The notes: a model not told the origin generated them from the sequence alone. 24,722 nucleotides of DNA from a bacterium (GCA_021807065.1 JAKAPO010000006.1:1-24722); one strand, 5' to 3'; shown: positions 7,410 to 13,723, numbered from the stretch's first letter. Numbers and translations are program-made.

Positions 7410-8384
7410 GTGGAACTCATCCTCTACGGTCGCCGAGACTGCGCATTCTCGAAACTTGCCGAGCACCGCGTCGCCGAAGTCGCGCGCGAGTTTGGCGGCA
7501 TCGACGTCTCGGTACGCGAGCGCTCGCAGGCCGATGCAGATGGCGCTCGCGTAACCGCGACGCCGGCGCTCATCCTTCCCGACGGCCACCGCTTGACGGG
7601 AACGCCGAGTGTCGAACGCCTGAGACGGGTGATTGCCGAACTGCTCGGGAAGGAGGCTTCAGTGCCGAACAAGGTCTGGTATCTCCAGCACAGCAGGCTT
7701 TTCCATGGCGTACCACTCAAAGAGGTCGAGAAGTTCGCGCACCTTTTTCACGAACACGATTACGAGCCGAAACAGATCGTCTTCGCCGAAGGCGACCTCG
7801 GCGATGCGGTCTACCTGCTAAAGACAGGCCACGTGCGCCTCTACCGCCTCACCGAGGACGGCAAAGAACTGACCCTCGCGATTCTCGGACCTGGCGACGT
7901 ATTCGGCGAGCTCGCGCTCTTCAAGCAAGCACGGCGCCAAACGTTTGCCGAAGCGCTGGAGAATTCGCACATCTGCGCCGCATCCGTCGATGATTTCACA
8001 CGCCTGATGAGCCACAAACCGCAACTGACGATGATGGTCGCTTCGGAGATCGCCAAACGGCGCAGCGAGATGGAGACGCGCATCGCCGGCCTGGCCTACG
8101 GCTCGGTGCGGGCTAGGCTCGTTCATGCATTGCGTCATCTCGCTCGCGAGCACGGCGAGCAACGTCCCGACGGGAACGTCCGCATAAGCATTCGTCTCTC
8201 TCACCAGGAGCTCGCGCAACTCATCGGCGCAACGCGCGAAACCTGCACCATCGAGTTGGGCAAACTCCAACAGAGCGGCGGCGTCTGTTTCGACGGCGAG
8301 CGCCATATGGTGCTCGATCTCGACAAGCTCGAACCAGGCCTGTTCGACCGCGTCCTGCAAGGCGTCCTCGGCACCGCTCGCTAA
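7410..8384 (+). CDS. CRP/FNR-family transcription regulator with N-terminal thioredoxin-fold domain
   Basis: 324 residues if read from GTG 7410. Residues 1-80 form a thioredoxin/glutaredoxin-like domain: strand ELILYG, a CxxS motif (CAFS, about 11-14) and a cis-Pro site TATPALIL. From residue 85 a complete CRP/FNR protein follows: cNMP-binding roll with GDVFGELALF, a phosphate-binding-like turn ARRQT (Arg kept, the Ser of CRP replaced), dimer helix, and a helix-turn-helix LSHQELAQLIGATRETCTIELGKL. The recognition helix keeps the Arg-Glu pair (RET) with which E. coli CRP reads TGTGA; the second CRP Arg is Ile. No FNR-type N-terminal Cys cluster is present. An in-frame GTG at 7662 with GGAGG seven bases upstream could give a 240-residue regulator without the redox domain. 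A CRP-type site and -10 place the upstream start at 7410, so both products are possible. Likely controls the sites listed in this window. Confidence 0.85.
   Translation: MELILYGRRDCAFSKLAEHRVAEVAREFGGIDVSVRERSQADADGARVTATPALILPDGHRLTGTPSVERLRRVIAELLGKEASVPNKVWYLQHSRLFHGVPLKEVEKFAHLFHEHDYEPKQIVFAEGDLGDAVYLLKTGHVRLYRLTEDGKELTLAILGPGDVFGELALFKQARRQTFAEALENSHICAASVDDFTRLMSHKPQLTMMVASEIAKRRSEMETRIAGLAYGSVRARLVHALRHLAREHGEQRPDGNVRISIRLSHQELAQLIGATRETCTIELGKLQQSGGVCFDGERHMVLDLDKLEPGLFDRVLQGVLGTAR
7651..7664 (+). promoter_or_regulatory. Strong internal Shine-Dalgarno and GTG start of the CRP/FNR part
   Basis: GGAAGGAGG (7648-7656) followed after five bases by GTG 7662, in frame with the upstream thioredoxin-like domain (84 codons after GTG 7410). 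From here the product begins MPNKVWYLQHSRLFHGVPL, a normal CRP/FNR N-terminus of 240 residues. This supports either a second start in a two-product gene or a recent fusion of two genes. Confidence 0.6.
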
Positions 8385-8420
8385 CGAACCTCGAGGGCAA
8401 CCGCCAACTCTCGCTGACTC

Positions 8421-8452
8421 TTGACCTTGCCCTATAGGGAAGGGTTTAAGCT
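8421..8452 (+). promoter_or_regulatory. MerR-family operator/promoter with long spacer
   Basis: -35 TTGACC (8421-8426) and -10 TAAGCT (8447-8452) are separated by 20 bp, the over-long spacer typical of MerR-activated promoters. The spacer holds the dyad CCTTGCCCTATAGGGAAGG, close to CueR/ZntR-class operators (ACCTTCCC-N4-GGGAAGGT). It points at the MFS relic that starts at once downstream. The nearby metal-type MerR gene (8621-9016) is the obvious regulator. Confidence 0.8.
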
Positions 8453-8642
8453 TGACTGGAACCGCGGGGACGTTTCTCGCCTGCGTCGGCATGTTTTCGG
8501 CAATGATGTTCGTACCGCTCGAGTTGCAATATGTCAGGCATATGAGTGCGCTCGCGGCATCGAACGCACTCGCACCGCTTGCGCTCACGGCGATCGCTGT
8601 AGGAATCTGCGAAGGGCGCCTCACCGACCGGTTCGGCGCGGC
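8452..8642 (+). pseudogene. MFS transporter relic fused to the MerR operator
   Basis: The plus strand encodes about 62 residues of a drug/metabolite MFS permease: TAGTFLACVGMFSAMMFVPL, then LQYVRHMSAL, APLAL and the loop motif GRLTDRFGA, i.e. an internal piece with two to three membrane segments. No N-terminal half and no start signal are present, since the -10 of the operator abuts the fragment. The homology stops at about 8642, inside the antisense 3' end of merR; the open frame beyond that is shadow. It looks like the remains of the MerR target gene after internal and 3' deletions. Confidence 0.65.
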
Positions 8643-9016
8643 GGAACATTCGACAGGATTGGGCAGGGTGTGTCGCTGCGGTCGGCAGCGCGCTCGAGCC
8701 GCGCGAGGAAGCGGTCGAACGCATGCAGCTCGTCGATGCGCGCGGCGGCGTCGCGTCGTTTTGCAGCAAGGAGCTCGCGGACGTTTGCGCATGGCAGCTT
8801 CTCGTCGCGGACAAGCGCGATGATATCGTTCAGCTCACTGAGTCTTACACCGAGTGCCTGTGCTCGGCGAATCGTCGAGATGATATCGACGGAACGCTCC
8901 TCGAAGCCGCGGTAACCCGACGGCGTACGCCGCGCTCGCAACAACCCGCGCCGCTCGTAGTAACGAACGGTTTTCGGCGTCACTCCCGCTCGAGCGGCCA
9001 GCTCTCCGATGCGCAT
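8621..9016 (-). CDS. MerR-family metal-type transcription regulator
   Basis: 131 residues. N-terminal winged helix MRIGELAARAGVTPKTVRYY-ERRGLL with the R-x-GYR turn, a long dimerisation helix, and a metal-loop signature: C76 (LPCANVRELL) and C118 in CPIL. This pair is found in heavy-metal sensors of the MerR/ZntR/CadR group; the third loop Cys of mercury sensors is absent. After CPIL the usual ending is lost, and the last six or seven codons are antisense to the MFS relic, so the C-terminus was rebuilt by a deletion junction near 8642. AAGGAG lies ten bases before the ATG. The gene starts six bases after the membrane-protein gene and is probably co-transcribed with it. The matching operator is at 8421-8452. 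Confidence 0.88.
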   Translation of the reverse strand: MRIGELAARAGVTPKTVRYYERRGLLRARRTPSGYRGFEERSVDIISTIRRAQALGVRLSELNDIIALVRDEKLPCANVRELLAAKRRDAAARIDELHAFDRFLARLERAADRSDTPCPILSNVPPRRTGR

Positions 9017-9022
9017 TGGGAA

Positions 9023-9604
9023 CTATCTCCTTGGCAGCAGCGCGACGAGCCGAACCTGTTTCCTGTAAATGCGTTCCGTCGCCTTGTGGAAACTGTTGAA
9101 TGCGCCGGAGAGCACAACGAAGTCGTAGTATTGGGCGGCGAGCGCGACGCTGCTTGCGAGTACGGCATACGGCCAAAGCGCATGGATGCCGGCACCGAAG
9201 CTGATCTCGGAAAGGGTGAGGGCGAGTAGACCGAGGCCGAGGATGCGCCAGTCTGCACGCCACCATGGAAGGCTGTGCGAGCAAAGATCGTCGGGAGGAG
9301 AGGTCGAGCAGCAGATCTGGTTGACTTCTTCCCACTGCGACAGGAGCGTATCCTTGAACTTCATCTTCAACCGGCGCAGCACGCTGAAATCGTAGTAGAG
9401 CGCTGTGGCGCCGAGCCCGCTTCCGACGAGCGCCGCATAAAGCCACACGTGGTCGAACTTGAAGAATAGAGCCCACAGCGCGGCCGCTACCGCAGCGAGG
9501 ATGAGGACGCGAACGTCCGGCTCCCATTTGAACTCGGAGAGGCTGTCGTCGCCGGCATCTACGACATTTGGAGGGGAAAGTGCAAGGTCTGAAGCGGACA
9601 TCAT
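9023..9604 (-). CDS. Four-TM membrane protein with internal duplication
   Basis: 193 residues, no family recognised. Two homologous halves are visible: about 30-85 (AALVGSGLGATALYYDFSVL, then RRLKMKFK) and about 117-175 (AVLASSVALAAQYYDFVVL, then SGAFNSFHK), each with two membrane segments, a YYDF motif and a basic/aromatic tail. The central loop contains a CC pair and another Cys (ICCSTSPPDDLC). Start ATG 9604 (ATGATG) coincides with the start point predicted from TAGGCT at 9616-9611, so a leaderless mRNA is likely. Precedes merR by six bases and follows the radical SAM gene on the same strand; a CRP-type site overlaps that gene's stop. Role unknown; the linkage to merR and the Cys residues make a metal-related role possible. 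Confidence 0.75.
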   Translation of the reverse strand: MMSASDLALSPPNVVDAGDDSLSEFKWEPDVRVLILAAVAAALWALFFKFDHVWLYAALVGSGLGATALYYDFSVLRRLKMKFKDTLLSQWEEVNQICCSTSPPDDLCSHSLPWWRADWRILGLGLLALTLSEISFGAGIHALWPYAVLASSVALAAQYYDFVVLSGAFNSFHKATERIYRKQVRLVALLPRR

Positions 9605-9610
9605 GGTTCC

Positions 9611-9653
9611 AGCCTAACAGAAGGCAAGGCCTCGCGCAGTGTGTCAGCTTACA
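9611..9653 (-). promoter_or_regulatory. Degenerate CRP-type site plus -10 before the duplicated membrane protein gene
   Basis: On the plus strand AGTGT-GTCAGC-TTACA (9638-9653) has two mismatches to TGTRA-N6-TYACA. It overlaps the stop codon of the radical SAM gene. Its centre (9645.5) lies 29.5 bp from the first base of the minus-strand hexamer TAGGCT (9616-9611), and the predicted start point falls on ATG 9604. Match is weak; spacing is what supports it. Confidence 0.4.
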
Positions 9654-11137
9654 AGCACGCGCTCCCGTGCGACAGTTCCCTCGAGTACCCGCGCGCGGAC
9701 CTTCGGGAAGAGCCGCGCGGCGCAGAACGGCATGCGCAGCGGGTCGTTTCCAGCACCGGCGACGTGAACGCAGCACTGTTCGAGGCGCTCCGCGATTAGC
9801 GTGTCGGCATCCATGAAGTGTTTGACGGTCACACGTTTCACCCGCTCGCCGACGAAGCGCGCGCTGCGGTCCTCGCCGAAGGCACCCGCAAGGTTTGCAA
9901 GACCGCCGATTCCGCATGCATCGCACAGCATTGTTAGATACCTCACAAGCTCCGGACGCGAGAGCGTCATCGTCTCCGACATCACGCCGGTTAGTGCCTC
10001 GCGTACGACACCGAGTCCCTCGCTGAATGAGATGCTGTTGCCGAATATGCTCAAATGCCGTTTGAGCGTCTCTTCACCGACGATCGAAACGAGGCTTCGG
10101 TACCTGCCGCGTTTGTCGCGGAGAAAGTAGCCGATCGCGCAGCAGTCGGGATGACTGCACGGAAGCGCGATGAGATCGCGCGGCGTCAACCTATGTTTCG
10201 ATTGTTCGCCGATGCGCTGGAGCACGCCGGTCGTCGTAACCCGATTCATCGGATCTAGCCACGGTGCGCGTCCCGACGCGAAGAGCGGCTGGAACGAGAC
10301 GCCGCCAACGAACGGCGTGTCGAACACCGTGTCGAGCACCTCGCCGATCTGGTCGGCGTTTTGTCTTGCAACGGTCATCACTAAGGTCGTGAAGATGCGC
10401 GCCCCGGAGAGACGCCGCACGGCGCGCTGCTTCGTCTCTTGCAAATCGACACCGCGCAAGGTAACGTGCGTGTCGCTGCGCTGCCCGTCGTACTGAAGGT
10501 AGACTTCAACGCGGTCGCGGTACCGTGCGAAAAACTCGAGGAGTGCATCTTCGTTCGCCAGGCGAATGCCGTTGGTGTTGATCATGATGCGCGTGATCGG
10601 AAGGGCGACGAGCCGCTCGATCACCTCGCGGATCTGCGGGTGGACCGTCGGCTCGCCACCGCTGAGCATCACCACCTCGAGCCTGCCGTTCTCGCGTTCG
10701 ATCACCGTCTCGACGGCCCGAACGATCTGGTCGAGCGGGAGATAGAGCGATTCGTCGGGACTGGAAGAGGCGAAGCACGCCGGGCACGAGAGATTGCACT
10801 GCGACGTGATGTCGAGTAAGTAGATACAGGAATGCTGCAGGTGGGTGGGACCTAAACCGTGTTCGTATCCCATGGGAACGGGGAAGATCTCCTGTGTGTC
10901 TGGATTGATCGTCTTCGTCGGCACGCGCCACTGCTGCAGGTAACGCCAGATGTCGGCCGATTCTTCGTAGAGCGACCATACCTCGCCGTGTCCTCTGCGG
11001 CAGAATCGCCGTAGATAAACCCTCCCATAACGCTCGGCTAAATGGCCATCACAGATGTCGTCCGGATACTGCGGATCGAAGTGGTCGTTCTCGGCGAAAC
11101 AGCGCGGACAGACCGCGCGAACGCTCTTGAGAATCAT
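9644..11137 (-). CDS. Radical SAM protein resembling the MJ0619/tetraether lipid synthase (Tes) family
   Basis: 497 residues from ATG 11137; an in-frame TTG at 11164 adds nine. N-terminal CPRC (C10, C13) with C46-x3-HG forms the zinc/rubredoxin-like head of the MJ0619 group. The radical SAM core has C114-x3-C118-x2-C121 (SQCNLSCPACFA) and the SAM motif SGGEP (159-163). Further Cys blocks fit auxiliary clusters: PCSHPDCC (327-333), CDAC (405-408), and the ending CCVHV (455-459) with RMPFC (472), which parallels the archaeal R-x-C-x-VHY-x-IPFCxYN end. Known members join lipid tails by C-C bonds to make membrane-spanning tetraethers; bacterial relatives are proposed for other membrane-spanning lipids. 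The exact substrate here cannot be read from sequence. A CRP-type site precedes it. It could instead be another MoaA-like radical SAM enzyme. Confidence 0.75.
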   Translation of the reverse strand: MILKSVRAVCPRCFAENDHFDPQYPDDICDGHLAERYGRVYLRRFCRRGHGEVWSLYEESADIWRYLQQWRVPTKTINPDTQEIFPVPMGYEHGLGPTHLQHSCIYLLDITSQCNLSCPACFASSSPDESLYLPLDQIVRAVETVIERENGRLEVVMLSGGEPTVHPQIREVIERLVALPITRIMINTNGIRLANEDALLEFFARYRDRVEVYLQYDGQRSDTHVTLRGVDLQETKQRAVRRLSGARIFTTLVMTVARQNADQIGEVLDTVFDTPFVGGVSFQPLFASGRAPWLDPMNRVTTTGVLQRIGEQSKHRLTPRDLIALPCSHPDCCAIGYFLRDKRGRYRSLVSIVGEETLKRHLSIFGNSISFSEGLGVVREALTGVMSETMTLSRPELVRYLTMLCDACGIGGLANLAGAFGEDRSARFVGERVKRVTVKHFMDADTLIAERLEQCCVHVAGAGNDPLRMPFCAARLFPKVRARVLEGTVARERVLVS

Positions 11138-11206
11138 GTAGTCGCGAAGGGCAGGCCCCGTCAACGGAGATCAACGTTCACTATAGGTCTCGGCCTCCTC
11201 GATGCG

Positions 11207-11250
11207 AGTCTACATCGGGGGCCATAGCCCCCGATGTAAGCGACCTCACA
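11207..11250 (-). promoter_or_regulatory. Exact CRP-type site plus -10 upstream of the radical SAM gene
   Basis: Plus-strand TGTAA-GCGACC-TCACA (11235-11250), i.e. TGTGA-GGTCGC-TTACA toward the radical SAM gene. Its centre (11242.5) is 30.5 bp from the minus-strand -10 TAGACT (11212-11207), predicting a start near 11200 and a leader of 36-63 nt. The TGA of the STAS gene lies in the site, and a perfect hairpin (11211-11238) overlaps both elements. A second -10-like hexamer, TATAGT, is at 11185-11180. Confidence 0.6.
11211..11238 (-). terminator. Perfect 12-bp hairpin between STAS and radical SAM genes
   Basis: TACATCGGGGGC, loop CATA, GCCCCCGATGTA: every base pairs. It follows the STAS stop by 8 nt, where a terminator would be, but no T-run follows on either strand. 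It overlaps the CRP-type site and -10 of the next gene, so it may act as terminator, as DNA dyad, or both. Confidence 0.55.
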
Positions 11251-11569
11251 CGACAGCCTGGGCGCTATCCACCGTTTCGAAGACGCGAAAGACCTTGTCG
11301 AGACCCGTTACGCCAAGCATCCTTCGAGCGTGGTGGTTCGGCGCAACCAGGCGCACGTCTCCTCCCCGTTCTCTAACCGAGCGCAGGATGACGATCATCG
11401 CCGAGATTGCCTTGATGGAGTGAGGGTCGGCGCCGTTCATGTCGATGACGTGACAGAACCGGCCCTCACGAGCGAGCGCGGCAAAGTGCGCGTGGAGCTC
11501 GGATGTCTTCTTAAAATCGAGCCACTCCGGCAGGCGGATGACTTCGTAGCCTTTGCAATGCTGGATCAC
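11246..11569 (-). CDS. STAS-domain protein (anti-sigma-antagonist-like)
   Basis: 107 residues from GTG 11569; the longer frame to 11659 adds non-homologous sequence that is really the small peptide gene in another frame. The second half is typical STAS: RSVRERGGDVRLVAPNHHAR, then RMLGVTGLDKVFRVFETVDSA. In the family a Ser in the D-x-S-S-G loop is phosphorylated by an anti-sigma kinase; here that loop reads NGADPHSIKAIS, so the usual phosphoserine position appears to be Lys and the normal switch may be absent. No RsbW-like kinase or RsbU-like phosphatase gene is nearby. Four bases separate it from the upstream 40-residue peptide gene, so the two are coupled. The stop TGA lies within a CRP-type site serving the next gene. 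Confidence 0.82.
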   Translation of the reverse strand: MIQHCKGYEVIRLPEWLDFKKTSELHAHFAALAREGRFCHVIDMNGADPHSIKAISAMIVILRSVRERGGDVRLVAPNHHARRMLGVTGLDKVFRVFETVDSAQAVV

Positions 11570-11573
11570 GAGT

Positions 11574-11696
11574 TCAAAACCCCCTGTTCTCCGCTCCCAC
11601 GCACGAAAATTGGCGCCGCCGCCTTGCGTTCGCCACTGTAGCGACAAGCACGAGACCAAGAGCGGCGACCGAAATTCCGATTTGTATTCGTTTCAT
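11574..11696 (-). CDS. 40-residue signal-peptide-like small protein
   Basis: ATG 11696 opens MKRIQIGISVAALGLVLVAT followed by VANARRRRQF and SCVGAENRGF, then TGA. Basic n-region, 17-residue hydrophobic core and a VANA cleavage-like end make a textbook signal peptide; the mature part would be only about 16 residues (Arg-rich, one Cys). No Shine-Dalgarno is seen, but TATGCT (11713-11708) and two CRP-type sites predict a start point about five bases before ATG. It ends four bases before the STAS GTG. It may be a short secreted or membrane peptide or a leader that couples translation of STAS. No homologue is recalled. Confidence 0.5.
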   Translation of the reverse strand: MKRIQIGISVAALGLVLVATVANARRRRQFSCVGAENRGF

Positions 11697-11707
11697 AGTA
11701 CGTACGC

Positions 11708-11767
11708 AGCATACGCGAATCGAAACATGAGAATCTGTAATCGCTCTCACATGTAAGCCCGCTCACA
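11708..11767 (-). promoter_or_regulatory. Two abutting CRP-type sites plus -10 for the small peptide/STAS pair
   Basis: Plus strand TGTAA-TCGCTC-TCACA (11736-11751) is followed without a gap by TGTAA-GCCCGC-TCACA (11752-11767); both match TGTRA-N6-TYACA exactly. On the minus strand both read TGTGA-N6-TTACA toward the gene. The inner centre (11743.5) is 30.5 bp from TATGCT (11713-11708). The outer one sits 16 bp further. This is the clearest regulatory cluster in the window. Confidence 0.7.
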
Positions 11768-11791
11768 GCGTCTCCGATTGGAGGACGGGCG

Positions 11792-12358
11792 TCAGTTCGC
11801 TGAAGAATGTAAAGCGTTTCGGTACCTTGAACGTATCGTGTGATGCTGTTCCTTCCGCAAGACTCTTAGGGTCAGCGCGAAGGCGCGCTGGAGCCGCGGC
11901 GTGAAGATCGACCGGTCGCGATCGTCGCGCCAGTAGCGGAACGCCAACCGAATTGGATAGAGCAGCGAGTCGACTTCAAACTTTCGTTCGCCGATGCGAT
12001 AGTTCTCGGGGAAAGCGTCTGCATATGGATCGAGCAGGATGTATCGGGCTTGCCGCGCGATCGCACCGCGTACGGCCGCTCTGGTTGCCGGTGTGCTGCG
12101 GACTTGTCTCAGGTACGCCAGCATCACCGCGCTCGAATCGCGTAGCCATTCCATGTCGATGTCGCCTGTCGAGATGAAGACTGTTCCATCCGGCTCCGCC
12201 ACCGCGTGCTTATTGTAGGCTTCGTCCGTCGCGTAGGTGTAGATGACCTGAAGCGTCGCCACGCGATCTGCCGAAAGTGCTGCGGTCGTAGCGAGCAGGA
12301 TTCCTACCGTGACGAGAACTCCGATTCGAGCACATTGGCCGAGGCGAGCGCGTAACAT
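11792..12358 (-). pseudogene. GH125 glycosidase, truncated N-terminal part
   Basis: 188 codons. A signal peptide (VLVTVGILLATTAALSA) is followed by the N-terminal GH125 (exo-alpha-1,6-mannosidase, formerly DUF1237) blocks: GTVFISTGDIDMEWLRDSSA, ILLDPYADAFPE, and EVDSLLYPIRLAFRYW. Full members have about 430-480 residues; here homology ends near EQHHTIRSRYR and the frame runs through eight unrelated residues to a stop. The C-terminal half of the barrel is missing, so the enzyme cannot be active. The break lies directly beside the double CRP-type site. It follows pagL by 16 bases and may still be transcribed. Confidence 0.75.
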
Positions 12359-12374
12359 GACTCCACACCCGCCT

Positions 12375-12950
12375 TTATCTCAGACTGTAGCGCGAAACCA
12401 GCTGGAGGAAATTCACGCCAAAGTTTGGTCTCTTGATGCCGGCGTTCGAGTAATGGGTGAACCGCACACCGAAGCCCCACGGCGTGCCCGGAAAGCTCTG
12501 CTCGTAGCCGATGGAGTCCCCGAACTGGAACCTGGTCGATATCTCCTGGTTGCCGAGGCGCGTCTGCGTAAAATAGTTCGGACCGGTTCCAATCTCCACG
12601 TAGCTTCGAGGGGTCACGTACCACTGAAGAAATGCCGTCGCGCCGAAGTGCCAGAGTCCGTGACCGTTACGAAAGATCGAACCGCGCGCGTCGTCCGCAT
12701 AGCCGGCGGAGAACTCCGGAACGAGTTGCAGCCGCCCGACCCCAGAGCCGTGCTGCCAGATCGTCGGAGCCTGCCACGCGATCGCAGCGTTACGGTCGCC
12801 ATTGAGTTCTCCAACTTGCACCACGATCATCTGCGGCTTCGCGACATTGGAAACAAGCGCAACCCCGGGTGATTGCGCGCTCGCGGCGGCAGTAGTGAAC
12901 GCAATGCCGAGAGCGCCGAGTGCGGTTGCGATTCGTAGTCTCTTCTTCAT
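12375..12950 (-). CDS. pagL: PagL-type lipid A 3-O-deacylase (acyloxyacyl hydrolase family)
   Basis: 191 residues from ATG 12950; an in-frame GTG at 12956 would add two. Signal peptide (IATALGALGIAFTTAAASA), then an eight-strand beta-barrel pattern of alternating residues. The C-terminal signature GVRFTHYSNAGIKRPNFGVN matches PagL, whose catalytic His and Ser are the HxS pair (here H166, S168). The third active-site position 14 residues after the His is Asn (N180), where P. aeruginosa PagL has Glu; I cannot say whether this changes activity. PagL removes the 3-position acyl chain from lipid A in the outer membrane, so the cell has lipid A or a related lipid. The -10 TACGCT (12964-12959) predicts an almost leaderless transcript. 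Confidence 0.85.
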   Translation of the reverse strand: MKKRLRIATALGALGIAFTTAAASAQSPGVALVSNVAKPQMIVVQVGELNGDRNAAIAWQAPTIWQHGSGVGRLQLVPEFSAGYADDARGSIFRNGHGLWHFGATAFLQWYVTPRSYVEIGTGPNYFTQTRLGNQEISTRFQFGDSIGYEQSFPGTPWGFGVRFTHYSNAGIKRPNFGVNFLQLVSRYSLR

Positions 12951-12958
12951 ACGCACTC

Positions 12959-13038
12959 AGCGTACTCCGAAGAGTGTTACGAGTCCGTAATAGCCCTCAC
13001 AGCGACACGATTCAGCGAGAAGTGTGAGCTATCTTACA
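12959..13038 (-). promoter_or_regulatory. Two CRP-type sites plus -10 upstream of pagL
   Basis: Inner site CGTAA-TAGCCC-TCACA (12986-13001, one mismatch), centre 12993.5, is 29.5 bp from the minus-strand -10 TACGCT (12964-12959). Outer site TGTGA-GCTATC-TTACA (13023-13038) is an exact match 37 bp further and contains the TAA stop of the methyltransferase gene (13034-13036). The outer site has the opposite half-site order relative to the gene. Confidence 0.6.
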
Positions 13039-13630
13039 AGTGTGCGCGCTTTGCGACGAGTGCGTAATGGTAGGGGAATCGGCGCTCCGCTATGATCTCG
13101 AACCCTTTCTTCTCCAAGTGAGATCGAGCTTCGGTTAGCGTGTACACGTGGTCGCGCGGCGGTCCGACCGGACGTTCGACCTCCGCGCTCCAATCGACGA
13201 ACACGGCGCGACCATTGCTCGCAAGCAATTCCAGTAGCGCGTGAAGCACGGCGTCGCCGAGCTCGTGAAACACGTTGATCGCCATGATCCGCGGCACGCT
13301 CGATCGCAATGCGCTGATGTCCGTCGATGACGCAGGTTCCACGTTCGGCACGCGTTCTGTGGCGAGGTTCGCGCGAAGCAGCTCGAGCATCTCCGGCTGC
13401 TCGTCCAACGCGATCAGGTGAAGGTCCGGGCGCACCCTCGCGATGGCGATCGCATACGCGCCGGTCCCGGTTCCGAAGTCGAGGACGGTCGCTCCTACCG
13501 AAGGATCGAGCAGCGCGAGCACGTCCGCCGGCGGAAGATACGAAAACCGCGCCGGATCGTCCAGAGCCGCCGCGCGTTTCGGATCGAATCGCTGAGGTTG
13601 TTTGGCTCCGTGGCGGTCGTCAAAGTGCAT
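13034..13630 (-). CDS. Class I SAM-dependent methyltransferase
   Basis: 198 residues. Motif I VLDFGTGTGAYAIAIA (about 49-64) is followed by an acidic motif II end (LIALDEQPEM) and motif IV IMAINVFHEL, then GRAVFVDWS in strand beta-5. The overall layout is that of UbiE/MenG-like small-molecule methyltransferases; the substrate is not evident. ATG 13630 has no clear Shine-Dalgarno. It is divergent from the 54-residue gene at 13730 and upstream of pagL on the same strand. Its TAA lies inside a CRP-type site, so pagL probably has its own promoter. Confidence 0.85.
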   Translation of the reverse strand: MHFDDRHGAKQPQRFDPKRAAALDDPARFSYLPPADVLALLDPSVGATVLDFGTGTGAYAIAIARVRPDLHLIALDEQPEMLELLRANLATERVPNVEPASSTDISALRSSVPRIMAINVFHELGDAVLHALLELLASNGRAVFVDWSAEVERPVGPPRDHVYTLTEARSHLEKKGFEIIAERRFPYHYALVAKRAHL

Positions 13631-13679
13631 TCGCCGCCGACATTCGCATACGTGACCAGGGATGCCTACGGAACCGCAG

Positions 13680-13723
13680 CGTTAGACGGCTTACTGCCGC
13701 CGAGTCGACCGTTCAGTCATAAT
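13680..13723 (+). promoter_or_regulatory. Possible degenerate CRP-type site plus -10 CATAAT
   Basis: CGTTA-GACGGC-TTACT (13680-13695) has three mismatches to the motif, but its centre (13687.5) is 30.5 bp from CATAAT (13718-13723), the same geometry as the better sites. The predicted start falls on ATG 13730. The -10 is credible; the operator is tentative. Confidence 0.35.

Noticed and set aside
13039..13075. Plus-strand promoter driven by the site at 13023
   Set aside because: No TANNNT hexamer at 29-31 bp and only the antisense of the methyltransferase gene downstream.
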